From the NCBI GenBank assembly GCA_016194745.1, contig JACQBA010000007.1, positions 206,345 to 270,344 on the forward strand: a stretch of DNA of 64,000 bases, in the 5' to 3' direction. The DNA comes from Elusimicrobiota bacterium (GTDB lineage: Bacteria; Elusimicrobiota; Elusimicrobia; UBA1565; JACRDR01). The translations under genes were made by a program, and so were the position numbers. Under the pieces are notes generated by a model. It worked only from the letters and a program-made list of their open reading frames with translations. It was not told the origin of the DNA and searched no databases. Positions 50,787-58,487 of this stretch are shown here, one piece after another; the stretch's first letter is position 1; every line of letters starts with the position of its first letter.

Positions 50787-52251
50787 CGGAGGGCCTGCCC
50801 TTCTCGTACACTTTCGCGTCCACGAAGAGCCGGAAGAGCTCCGGATCGATCTTGCGCGCTTTCGCCTCGTCGGCCAGGATATCGAGCGCCTTCGCGACGG
50901 GCACGGCCTTCTTGTACGGCCGGTCGGTCGCGGTGAGAGCGTCGTAGATGTCGCTGATCGTCATCATGCGCGCCTGGACCGGGATGTCCCGCGCCGGCAC
51001 CGCCCTCGGGTATCCTTTCCCGTCCAGCTTCTCGTGGTGCATGAAGGCGATCTCCGGGACGCGCTTGAGCTTGCGCGTCCACGGGATGGCGTTCAGGAAG
51101 CGGAAGGTATGGGTGACGTGGCTCTCGATCTCGCTGCGGTCCTGGTCGGTGAGGCTGCCGCGGGGGATCGAGAGGCTCTTCAGCTCGCCAGGCAGAAGAT
51201 ACGGCTTGTCGCCTTCGAAGTCGCGATATGTCTTGCCGGCGATGTCGCTCAGGCGCTCGAAGCCCGTCTTGTCGAGCACGGTCGGGACGTTGCAGGCTAG
51301 GATGAACGCGCGCATCCCGTCTAGCTCGACCACGCGCGTCGCGAGCTCCGCGTCGAGCGCCGCGAGGTCGCCGGGGCGCGCGCCCGCCTGCGCTGCGGCG
51401 AGCTTCTTCTCGAGCGTCTCCTTTTCCAGCGTCCGCCGGATGAAGTCGAGGCGCGCGAGCAGGATTCGCAGCTCGTGGGGGTAGAGCTTCTCCGCCTTGA
51501 CCAGCACCGGCTCGCGCACCCCGATCTTGCCGAAATCGTGCAGCAGCGCCGCGTAGCGCAGTTCGGTCATCGCGCCCGCGTCGAAGCCGACCGACGCGAA
51601 GGGGCCGGACTTCAAGCCGTCTACGATCTCGGCCAAGCTGCACGTAAGAGCGGCCACGCGCTCCGAGTGTCCGCTCGTCGTCGGGTCCCGCGCCTCGATG
51701 GCGACGACGCTCGCCTTGATGAAGCCCTCGAAGAGACGGTTGATCTCCTCGTAGAGCGTCGCGTTCTCGATGGCCGAGGCCGCCGAGCCCGCGAGCGCCG
51801 AGAGGAGCTCCGCGTCCTCGTCGACGAAGGCGGGGATGTGGTGCCGGTTGATCGCCTGGATTACGCCGACGACGTCGCCCTGCGTCGAGATCATGGGAAC
51901 GGTAAGGAGGCTGCGCGTCGCGTATCCCGTCTGCTTCTCGACCTCCGGATTGTAGCGCGGGTCCGCGTGCGCGTCGGGGACGTTGATCGCGGCCTTCTCA
52001 CGCGCGGCCGCTCCGGCGAGGCCCGAGCCCGCGGGGAACCGGATCGCCACCGCTCCTTGCGCGACCTTGCTCCAGAACTCGCCCTTCTCGCGGTCGAGGA
52101 TGAAGATGCTCGCCCGGTCCGCCTCGGCCACCTGGCGCACCGCCTCGACGACGTGGCACAAGAGGGTGTCCAGATCGTACTGGACCGCCATCTCCTTGGC
52201 GACTTTCAGGATGATCTCGAGCTTGCGTATGCGCCTGTCTTTGGGGTCCAT
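50779..52251 (-). CDS. GAF + HD-GYP domain protein (c-di-GMP phosphodiesterase-like)
   Basis: A 490-residue soluble protein. GAF domain spans about 25-190 (ADRASIFILDREKGEFWSK, then NVPDAHADPRYNPEVEKQTG). The HD-GYP domain begins near 200 with RDPTTSGHSERVAAL, ALLHDFGKIGVREPVL (near 235) and HHEKLDGKGYPRAVP (near 404), plus SDIYDALTATDRPYKKA. All metal-site motifs are present. About 110 residues are inserted between the HDFGKIG and SLTDQDRSEIESH motifs, longer than usual. It would hydrolyse c-di-GMP in response to a ligand bound by GAF. A TATACT box lies 11 bases before ATG 52251. Confidence 0.9.
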   Translation of the reverse strand: MDPKDRRIRKLEIILKVAKEMAVQYDLDTLLCHVVEAVRQVAEADRASIFILDREKGEFWSKVAQGAVAIRFPAGSGLAGAAAREKAAINVPDAHADPRYNPEVEKQTGYATRSLLTVPMISTQGDVVGVIQAINRHHIPAFVDEDAELLSALAGSAASAIENATLYEEINRLFEGFIKASVVAIEARDPTTSGHSERVAALTCSLAEIVDGLKSGPFASVGFDAGAMTELRYAALLHDFGKIGVREPVLVKAEKLYPHELRILLARLDFIRRTLEKETLEKKLAAAQAGARPGDLAALDAELATRVVELDGMRAFILACNVPTVLDKTGFERLSDIAGKTYRDFEGDKPYLLPGELKSLSIPRGSLTDQDRSEIESHVTHTFRFLNAIPWTRKLKRVPEIAFMHHEKLDGKGYPRAVPARDIPVQARMMTISDIYDALTATDRPYKKAVPVAKALDILADEAKARKIDPELFRLFVDAKVYEKGRPSGA

Positions 52252-52295
52252 GCCGGCGCTCCAGTATATACCAAGTTCCCGAGCGTCGCAATTAC

Positions 52296-52324
52296 TTGTC
52301 GCCTCCCCGCAGGAATGATATAGT
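52296..52324 (+). promoter_or_regulatory. Promoter of the YxFxxD secreted protein gene
   Basis: TTGTCG (52296-52301), a 17-base spacer and TATAGT (52319-52324) precede GGAGG (52345-52349) and ATG 52355. The promoter lies in the 103-base divergent region shared with the HD-GYP gene. Confidence 0.6.
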
Positions 52325-52354
52325 CCCGCCACTTCCGTGACCTTGGAGGCTACA

Positions 52355-52774
52355 ATGAAGAAGACTCTGCTTCTCGCCGCAGTCGCGGCCGCGGCGCTCG
52401 CGACGTCCGCCCGCGCCGCCGACAAGCCCGCCGCAAAGAAAGGAACCGGCGCGCCCGGCGCCTTCAAAGGCGGCATGCTCGTCGACAAGAAAGGAATGAC
52501 GCTTTACACCTTCGACCAGGACCAGGGCGGCAAGAGCGCCTGCAACGGTCCGTGCGCGAAGAACTGGCCGCCGCTCAAAGCGGGCCCCAAGGCCGCCGAC
52601 ATGGGCGATTGGACCGTCGTGGCCCGCGAAGACGGCTCCAAGCAATGGGCGTTCAAAGGCAAGCCGGTCTACACCTGGAACATGGACAAGAAGGCCGGGG
52701 ACGCGACCGGCGACGGCGTGAAGGGAGTGTGGCACGTCGTGAAGGACGAAGGCGCTGCTCCCGCGGCGAAGTAG
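52355..52774 (+). CDS. Secreted Y-x-[FWY]-x-x-D repeat protein (COG4315-like)
   Basis: The 139-residue exported protein has a signal peptide (1-22, ending ARAAD). GMTLYTFDQDQGGKSACNGP followed by CAKNWPPL and a later AFKGKPVYTWNMDKKAGD are the paired repeats of the 'secreted repeat of unknown function' family, whose members often carry a Cys pair as here. The function is unknown. It has its own promoter, a GGAGG site and a downstream hairpin, so it is monocistronic. Confidence 0.85.
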   Translation: MKKTLLLAAVAAAALATSARAADKPAAKKGTGAPGAFKGGMLVDKKGMTLYTFDQDQGGKSACNGPCAKNWPPLKAGPKAADMGDWTVVAREDGSKQWAFKGKPVYTWNMDKKAGDATGDGVKGVWHVVKDEGAAPAAK

Positions 52775-52791
52775 TTTCGTTCCAGCGCACC

Positions 52792-52821
52792 GGAGGCCCG
52801 GCCCGCGAGGGCCGGGCCTCC
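52792..52821 (+). terminator. Hairpin after the secreted repeat protein gene
   Basis: A perfect 13-bp stem (GGAGGCCCGGCCC / GGGCCGGGCCTCC) with a GCGA loop lies 17 bases after the stop. Only a weak T-containing tract follows, so termination strength is uncertain. Confidence 0.65.
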
Positions 52822-52865
52822 GCGTTGCCCTTCAGGCCCAGAATGATCTGGGACCAACGACGCTT

Positions 52866-52893
52866 TTGCTTCATTTATGATATATATTATAGT
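52866..52893 (+). promoter_or_regulatory. Promoter of the type IV pilus operon
   Basis: TTGCTT (52866-52871), a 16-base spacer and TATAGT (52888-52893) lie in a markedly AT-rich island (TTTATGATATATATTATAG). The first gene starts 44 bases later at TTG 52938. Confidence 0.55.
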
Positions 52894-52937
52894 CTCCAAC
52901 TCAGGATGCGCGACAGATATAAGGTAAAGAACCCGAT

Positions 52938-53315
52938 TTGAAAGCGAAGACAGTCGTGATCTGCGACGACAACGCGACGTTCGTCACGCTGATGAAGCAG
53001 TTGTTCGTCAAGCAGGGCTTCGACGTGCGCACGGCCGACGACGGCGACGAGGGCTTGTCTTTGGTGCGCACGCACCGGCCCGACGTCCTGCTCCTCGACT
53101 TGCAGATGCCCTCCATCGACGGCATCAGCGTCCTGGAAGGGATCAAAGGGCTGGACGGAAAGCGGCCGTACACGGTCGTCATCTCCGCGCACGAAGGATC
53201 GGAGAAGCGCGAGCAAGCGACGAGCCTCGGCGCACAAGAGGTCTGGCGCAAGCCCTTCAACGCCTCCGAGCTCCTCGGCCGCATTGCGAACTTGATCGAA
53301 AAGGGCGTCATCTGA
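52938..53315 (+). CDS. Response regulator receiver protein at head of pilus operon
   Basis: A 125-residue single receiver domain starting with TTG 52938 (an AAGGTAAAG site precedes it). VVICDDNATFVTLMKQLF has the acidic pair, VLLLDLQMPSIDG the phosphoacceptor Asp (about 53), VVISAHEGSEKRE the switch Ser and VWRKPFNASELLG the Lys. No output domain. It sits 23 bases upstream of pilB in the same direction, so it probably regulates pilus extension or twitching as PilG/PilH-type proteins do; that is inference from position. Confidence 0.9.
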   Translation: MKAKTVVICDDNATFVTLMKQLFVKQGFDVRTADDGDEGLSLVRTHRPDVLLLDLQMPSIDGISVLEGIKGLDGKRPYTVVISAHEGSEKREQATSLGAQEVWRKPFNASELLGRIANLIEKGVI

Positions 53316-53338
53316 GCCGCTAGGACCCAATCCCTCGA

Positions 53339-55036
53339 ATGGACAAACCGACGACGAGCCGCGGGCAGATGCGCCTGGGCTCGATCCTGCTCGAGCTCGG
53401 CATCATCACTCAGGAGCAGCTCGACTTGGCCCTCGAGCAGGCCCACCACGAGCAGCGCCTCCTCGGGCAGGTGCTCGTGTCGCTCGGCTACGCGACCGAG
53501 GAGTCCATCGACAAGGCCGTCAGCGTCCGCCTCGGCATCCCCTATTTCACGACCTTCGACGGCATGCTGGACCTCGACGCGTCGAAGCTGATCCCGGAAA
53601 CCGCCGCGCGCAAGCTCCTCATCGCGCCGATCATGAAGACCGAGGACACGCTCATGATCGGGATGGTCAATCCGAGCGACACCGACGCCATCGACGAGGC
53701 CGCGCGCCTGTCGGGGCTGCACGTGCAGCCGGTCATGACGACCTTGGCCAACCTCTTCGAGACGATCCAGATCTGCTACGGCGGCGTCAAGACGTCGGCC
53801 GCGGTACCGCTGCCCTCCCCGATGGGAGCCCCGGTGCCGGTCAAGGCCGCCGCGGAAGGAACCGCCGGCGGCGACTCCATCATCGACACCATCAACGGCC
53901 TCCTCCACGAGGGCCTCGGCCGGCGCGCGAGCGACGTGCACATCGAGGCGGCGGAGAAGGTCGTGCGCGTGCGCTTCCGCATCGACGGCATGCTGGTCGA
54001 CAGCAAGAACTTCCCGAAGACGATGGAGGCGGCCCTCGTCGCGCGCGTCAAGATCCTGGCCAAGCTCGACATCACCGAGACCCGCATGCCTCAGGACGGC
54101 CACATCCGCTTCGTCTACGGCGGACGCGGCATCGACGTGCGCGTCTCGACGCTTCCGACCGTTCACGGCGAGAAGGTCGTGATGCGCCTCCTCGACTCGA
54201 CCAAATCGCTGCGCAAGCTCACCGATCTGGGCATCGAGCCGATCATCCTCTCGCGCTTCACCGACGCGATCAAATGTCCCAACGGCCTCATCCTCGTCAC
54301 CGGTCCGACCGGCAGCGGAAAGACGACCACGCTCTACGCCGCCCTGACCGAGCTCAACCGTCCCGACCGCAATATCGTCACCCTGGAAGACCCGGTCGAG
54401 TACGTGATCGACCGCATCAATCAGATGGAGACGTTCTCCAAAATCGGCCTGACGTTCGCCTCCGGCCTGCGCGCGATCTTGCGTCAAGACCCGAACATCA
54501 TTCTGGTCGGCGAGATCCGCGACCTGGAGACCGCCGAGATCGCCCTCCAATCCTCGATCACGGGCCACGTCGTCTTCTCGACGCTCCACACCAACGACGC
54601 CGCCTCGAGCGTGCACCGCCTCTTCAACATGCGCGTCGAACCTTTCATGATTACGGCCGCGCTGCGCGGCGTGCTCGCCCAGCGGCTGATGCGCCGCCTC
54701 TGCGACAAGTGCAAGAAGCGCCAGACCCTGACCGCGCGCCAGCTCAAGGAGTACGGCCTCACGGCGGCCGAAGGGGCCGCCTTTTTCGAGCCCGCCGGGT
54801 GCGGCGCCTGCTTCAACACCGGCTATTCGGGCCGCCTGCCGATCCACGAGTGGCTGCCGGTCAACCGGCAGGTGCGCGAGCTCATCATCCAAAAGGCGAG
54901 CGTCGACGATCTTCGCGCCGCGATGACCGCTGACGGGATGCGAAGCATGCGGCAGGTCGCGATGGAAAAGGCCGCCACCGGCGAGACCACGATCGAGGAG
55001 ATGCTCCGCTTGACGCGCGAGCAGGTCGAGGCCTAG
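53339..55036 (+). CDS. pilB: Type IV pilus assembly ATPase PilB
   Basis: A 565-residue hexameric ATPase: MshEN domain at the N-terminus (LGSILLELGIITQEQLDLAL), central domain from about 175, Walker A GPTGSGKTTTLYAAL near 322, Asp box (TLEDPVEYVID), Walker B ILVGEIRDLETAEIAL near 390, His box, and a tetracysteine zinc site (CDKC at about 458 and CGAC near 492). The zinc site is typical of PilB/GspE extension ATPases and absent from PilT. It powers pilin assembly at the inner membrane with PilC, whose gene follows two bases later. Confidence 0.95.
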   Translation: MDKPTTSRGQMRLGSILLELGIITQEQLDLALEQAHHEQRLLGQVLVSLGYATEESIDKAVSVRLGIPYFTTFDGMLDLDASKLIPETAARKLLIAPIMKTEDTLMIGMVNPSDTDAIDEAARLSGLHVQPVMTTLANLFETIQICYGGVKTSAAVPLPSPMGAPVPVKAAAEGTAGGDSIIDTINGLLHEGLGRRASDVHIEAAEKVVRVRFRIDGMLVDSKNFPKTMEAALVARVKILAKLDITETRMPQDGHIRFVYGGRGIDVRVSTLPTVHGEKVVMRLLDSTKSLRKLTDLGIEPIILSRFTDAIKCPNGLILVTGPTGSGKTTTLYAALTELNRPDRNIVTLEDPVEYVIDRINQMETFSKIGLTFASGLRAILRQDPNIILVGEIRDLETAEIALQSSITGHVVFSTLHTNDAASSVHRLFNMRVEPFMITAALRGVLAQRLMRRLCDKCKKRQTLTARQLKEYGLTAAEGAAFFEPAGCGACFNTGYSGRLPIHEWLPVNRQVRELIIQKASVDDLRAAMTADGMRSMRQVAMEKAATGETTIEEMLRLTREQVEA

Positions 55037-55038
55037 AC

Positions 55039-56286
55039 ATGCCAGAATTTCAATTCAAGGCGATCGATTCGCGGGGCCGCATCACGAGCGGCAACTCGAC
55101 GGCGCAAAACCCGGAAAATCTGGCGGCGATCCTCCACGAGCAGGGGCTATTCCTCATGGAGACGAAAGAAACGACCGGCCTGCCTCCCGGCGCGGTCGCC
55201 GACCGCCTCCCCACGTTCATCGACAACCTGAACGAGCGGATGCGGCGCAAGAAGGTCGCGTTCAAGGAATTGACGCTATTTACGGCGCAGCTCGCGGTCA
55301 TGGTGCGCTCGGCGCTTCCGATCCTCGAGTCGCTCCAGCTCCTCGCCGCCCAGACCACCAACCCGACGTTCAAGGCGATCTTGATCGCCATCGGCAACGG
55401 CGTGAGCGAGGGAGAGCCCTTGTCGGTCGCCTTCTCGCACTTCCCGGAGCAGTTCGACGAGGTCTACGTGAGCCTTTTGGCGGCCGGCGAGGCGGGGGGA
55501 GACCTCGACGTGATGCTCGATCGCTTGGCCATGTACATGGACTTCAAGCTCAAGCTCAAGCAGAAGATCCAGTCGGCCCTGCTCTACCCCTTGATTGTGA
55601 TCGCCACGGCCCTCATGGTCATCGCGTTCCTGGTCGTCTTCGTGCTGCCCACCTTCCTCGAGGTTTTCATCCAGCTCAACATCGAGCTGCCTCTGCCGAC
55701 GCGCGTCTTGATCGGCCTCAGCGAGCTGGTGCGCCGCTTCTGGTACATGGCCGTCGCGCTCGCCGTCTTCGGATATTGGGCGTTCAAGCGTTGGCTTCGC
55801 GATCCGCACAACGCGCGCCGTTTCGTGCGCTTCCAGCTGCACATCCCCATCTTGGGCGAGCTCGTGCGCAACATCGTGCTCACCCGCATCCTGCGCACGA
55901 TGGCCTCGCTCCTCGACAGCGGCATCTCGATCCTCAAGTCGCTCGACCTGGCCAAGGCCGCGGCGGCCAACCCCCTGTTCCGCGATCTCCTCGAAAAGGT
56001 CGCCATGGACGTAAAGGAAGGCAAGGGATTCTCGCGCTCCCTCGCGCAAAGCGAGTACATCCCGCCGGTCGTCGTCGGCATGATCTCGACGGGCGAGCGC
56101 ACGGGCACCTTGCCCGAGGTCATCAACCGCGTGGCGTCGTTCTACGAGTCGGAGACGGACTCCTCGATCAAGAACTTCTTCTCCGCCATCGAGCCTCTCT
56201 TCATCGTCGTCCTGGGGGTCATGGTCGGCGGCATCGCGATCTCGGTCCTCCTGCCCATGTTCGACATGGCGCAGGCCATCCAATGA
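55039..56286 (+). CDS. pilC: Type IV pilus inner-membrane platform protein PilC
   Basis: The 415-residue protein has two T2SSF domains (about 75-195 and 275-400) and three membrane segments (near 180-205, 235-255, 385-405). FTAQLAVMVRSALPILESLQ and LTRILRTMASLLDSGISILK are the paired T2SSF motifs, each followed by a short acidic GE-type loop (AAGEAGGDL, STGERTG). It couples PilB ATP hydrolysis to pilin insertion. Its stop overlaps the prepilin-like gene that follows (ATGA). Confidence 0.95.
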   Translation: MPEFQFKAIDSRGRITSGNSTAQNPENLAAILHEQGLFLMETKETTGLPPGAVADRLPTFIDNLNERMRRKKVAFKELTLFTAQLAVMVRSALPILESLQLLAAQTTNPTFKAILIAIGNGVSEGEPLSVAFSHFPEQFDEVYVSLLAAGEAGGDLDVMLDRLAMYMDFKLKLKQKIQSALLYPLIVIATALMVIAFLVVFVLPTFLEVFIQLNIELPLPTRVLIGLSELVRRFWYMAVALAVFGYWAFKRWLRDPHNARRFVRFQLHIPILGELVRNIVLTRILRTMASLLDSGISILKSLDLAKAAAANPLFRDLLEKVAMDVKEGKGFSRSLAQSEYIPPVVVGMISTGERTGTLPEVINRVASFYESETDSSIKNFFSAIEPLFIVVLGVMVGGIAISVLLPMFDMAQAIQ

Positions 56287-56804
56287 GGATGCCCCACAGC
56301 GGCGGCTTCATCCTCTTCGAAGTCACGGTGTCCTACGTCGTGCTGGCCCTGGCCCTCGTTGCGCTGGTCCCGGCCTTCATCATGGCCATCAAGGCCAACA
56401 AGAACGCCGAGCGGCTGCAGCTCGCGACGGACCTTTCCCAGGAGCTGCTGGAGGAAATCCGCATGCGCAAGTGGGACGAGCAGACGTCGGGCACGACCTT
56501 CGAGTACGTCGCGGTCGGCTCCACCTCGCTCGGCATCGATACCGGCGAAACCGCCTCCGATAAGACCACCTTCGACGACATCGACGACTTCAATGGCTGG
56601 ACTGAAAACGGCGTGCGCAATCCCATGAACGTCGCGCTGGCCCCCTTTTCCATGTACATGCGCACGGTCACCGTGGTCTACGTAGAGTCGACGAACTTTA
56701 CCACCTCCGGCACGCCGACGGATTACAAAAAGGTCGAGGTCTGCACCAGCACGTCCCAAATGACGAAGTCCGTATGCCTAGACGCCCTATTCACGAACAG
56801 ATGA
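56283..56804 (+). CDS. Minor prepilin-like protein (PilV/GspI type)
   Basis: The 173-residue protein has a prepilin-like N-terminus, GGFILFEVTVSYVVLALALV, with Gly at the -1 cleavage site, Phe at +1 and Glu at +5 of the mature form, then a hydrophobic helix that doubles as a membrane segment. The globular part is beta-rich with a Cys pair near the end (VEVCTSTSQMTKSVCLD), as in the disulfide loop of minor pilins. It overlaps pilC by four bases. The peptidase that would process it is not in the window. Confidence 0.8.
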   Translation: MRMPHSGGFILFEVTVSYVVLALALVALVPAFIMAIKANKNAERLQLATDLSQELLEEIRMRKWDEQTSGTTFEYVAVGSTSLGIDTGETASDKTTFDDIDDFNGWTENGVRNPMNVALAPFSMYMRTVTVVYVESTNFTTSGTPTDYKKVEVCTSTSQMTKSVCLDALFTNR

Positions 56805-57313
56805 GCCCGGGCTTCACCGTCCTCGAGCTCATCGTCGGGCTCGTCACGGCCGGAGTCATCGCCATCGTCTCCGCCAAGATGATCCAAGCCGGGATCGCCA
56901 CCTACAACTACACGGTGCGGCAGAATTACATCTTGACGAACACGCGCGAGGCCCTGATGGGCAAGGGAAGCAAGACCGGCATCTTGTGGTCTACCCAGAT
57001 CGCCAACAAGACGCAGTCCCTTCCTGCCACCAGCATCAACGTGATCTCCTCGGGCTCGATCGTCACCGCGTACGCTCTATCGGGCACGAACCTGGAGCGC
57101 ACGTACAATGCGGGAACGCCCGGCAAGCTCGCCGAGAAGCTCTCGACGATCGACGTCCACTACTACAACATCAACAGCGCCACCGGCCTCATCCTGGAGT
57201 CGACCGCGGCCGTCAGCGCGTCGATGGTCACGGTGCAGCTCAAGATGAACGGCTACCAGCAGCAGCGTTCCTACGAGTTTTACTCCGGCGCCCAATTGAG
57301 GAACCACAACTGA
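56801..57313 (+). CDS. Minor prepilin-like protein (PilW/GspJ type)
   Basis: A 170-residue protein with the type III signal PGFTVLELIVGLVTAGVIAI: cleavage after Gly, Phe +1, Glu +5. The start at 56801 overlaps the previous stop (ATGA) and puts the leader at the usual four residues; an upstream ATG at 56774 is possible. The globular region is Ser/Thr/Asn-rich and beta-prone, with no cysteines. It likely belongs to the pilus-tip or initiation complex with its two neighbours. Confidence 0.8.
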   Translation: MSPGFTVLELIVGLVTAGVIAIVSAKMIQAGIATYNYTVRQNYILTNTREALMGKGSKTGILWSTQIANKTQSLPATSINVISSGSIVTAYALSGTNLERTYNAGTPGKLAEKLSTIDVHYYNINSATGLILESTAAVSASMVTVQLKMNGYQQQRSYEFYSGAQLRNHN

Positions 57314-58440
57314 TGGCGCGCCGGAAGATGCCCCGCGGCTCCGCGCTGGTTCTGAACCTCACGATCATGGCCGTCTTCGCGGCCTTGGTGGCGGTCGTCT
57401 ATTCGGTCACGAAATCCCAGACCTCCGCCATCGTATACCACATGCACCAGGCGCAGGCCCAGACGATCGCCGAGGCCGGGCTCGAGGATGCGCTCGCCAA
57501 CCTGTACGGCAACACGGCATGGCGCACCGGGTTCTCGAGCAAGACGTTCGCGGGCGGCTTCTACAACGTCTCCTTGTCCACCGACACCAATCCCGTCATC
57601 ACGTCCTCCGGCTACTCGGCGTCGAGCTTCCCGATGGGCCGGTCCGTGAAGACCGTCACCGCGACCGCCAAGTTCATCAACGGCGCCTGCCCCTACGCGA
57701 TCATGGCCGACCAATCGGTCTCGATCGTCGGCAAGGTGGATGCCTACGACCCGCTGGTCTCCTTGACGCCGTCTTCGACCGACTTCACCACCGGGGCGAC
57801 CGTGCGGAGCAATACCAGCGTCTCGACGAGCGGCGGCGCAACCTGCCCGCCGACGCGTATCCGCGGCGACGTGCTGGCGCCCAGTCTTCCGACCGCCGCT
57901 TGCGTGGAGGGGACCTCGACGGTCCCTACCGACACGGTCACTCTTCCCGCATTCAACACACCGAGCTGCGCGGCGACCAACTGCGACAACGTCAAGGGGA
58001 TATCGCCGTCCTCCGCATACAACAACACCAATAGGCAGCTGGACGTCAATTCGGGACAGACCGTGACGATCTCCTCCGGCACCTATTACATCGGCAAGAT
58101 GACGATCAACGGGACCTTGTCGCTGAACACATCGGCCGGCTCCATCCTGCTCTACTACGATAAGAACATCTCCACCAACTCCGGCTGCCAAATAAACAAC
58201 ACCAGCAAGATTCCGAAGCGGGTTCGATTCATCGACGTCGCCAACGGCGGCCACACCATAACCTTCACGTGCAGCTCGGGCTTGCACGCGTATCTCGAGG
58301 GAAACAACACCCGGTTCAGTCTCGGACAAGAGATGTACGGCCATTTCTGCAGCAAGCAGGTGGACATCACCAGCAGCACTCCGAACATCGGCCTCCTCCA
58401 CTTCGATATCGGCGGCGGGATTCTCACCCATGTCGACTAG
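57313..58440 (+). CDS. PilX-like pilus assembly protein with beta-helix-like C-terminus
   Basis: The 375-residue protein starts at ATG 57313, sharing a base with the previous stop (TGATG). The N-terminus (RGSALVLNLTIMAVFAALVA) is a hydrophobic helix lacking a Glu +5, as in GspK/PilX proteins. A conserved QAQTIAEAGLEDALANLYGN helix follows. Residues 100-375 are Ser/Thr/Asn-rich with several Cys pairs and short beta repeats (SGTYYIGKMTINGTLSLNTS), suggesting a beta-helix or polymer-forming fold like some tip adhesins. This may be the pilus tip protein. Confidence 0.75.
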   Translation: MARRKMPRGSALVLNLTIMAVFAALVAVVYSVTKSQTSAIVYHMHQAQAQTIAEAGLEDALANLYGNTAWRTGFSSKTFAGGFYNVSLSTDTNPVITSSGYSASSFPMGRSVKTVTATAKFINGACPYAIMADQSVSIVGKVDAYDPLVSLTPSSTDFTTGATVRSNTSVSTSGGATCPPTRIRGDVLAPSLPTAACVEGTSTVPTDTVTLPAFNTPSCAATNCDNVKGISPSSAYNNTNRQLDVNSGQTVTISSGTYYIGKMTINGTLSLNTSAGSILLYYDKNISTNSGCQINNTSKIPKRVRFIDVANGGHTITFTCSSGLHAYLEGNNTRFSLGQEMYGHFCSKQVDITSSTPNIGLLHFDIGGGILTHVD

Positions 58441-58487
58441 GTAAAGGGAGACTCGGGCTCGTGGGGCCTGAGCCTCAAGAAATACTA

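Noticed and set aside
58444..58475. Intrinsic terminator between the PilX-like gene and pilM
   Set aside because: The GGGCTC/GAGCC pairing is short and imperfect, with no T-run, and the flanking genes belong to the same pathway and direction; at most a weak processing hairpin.
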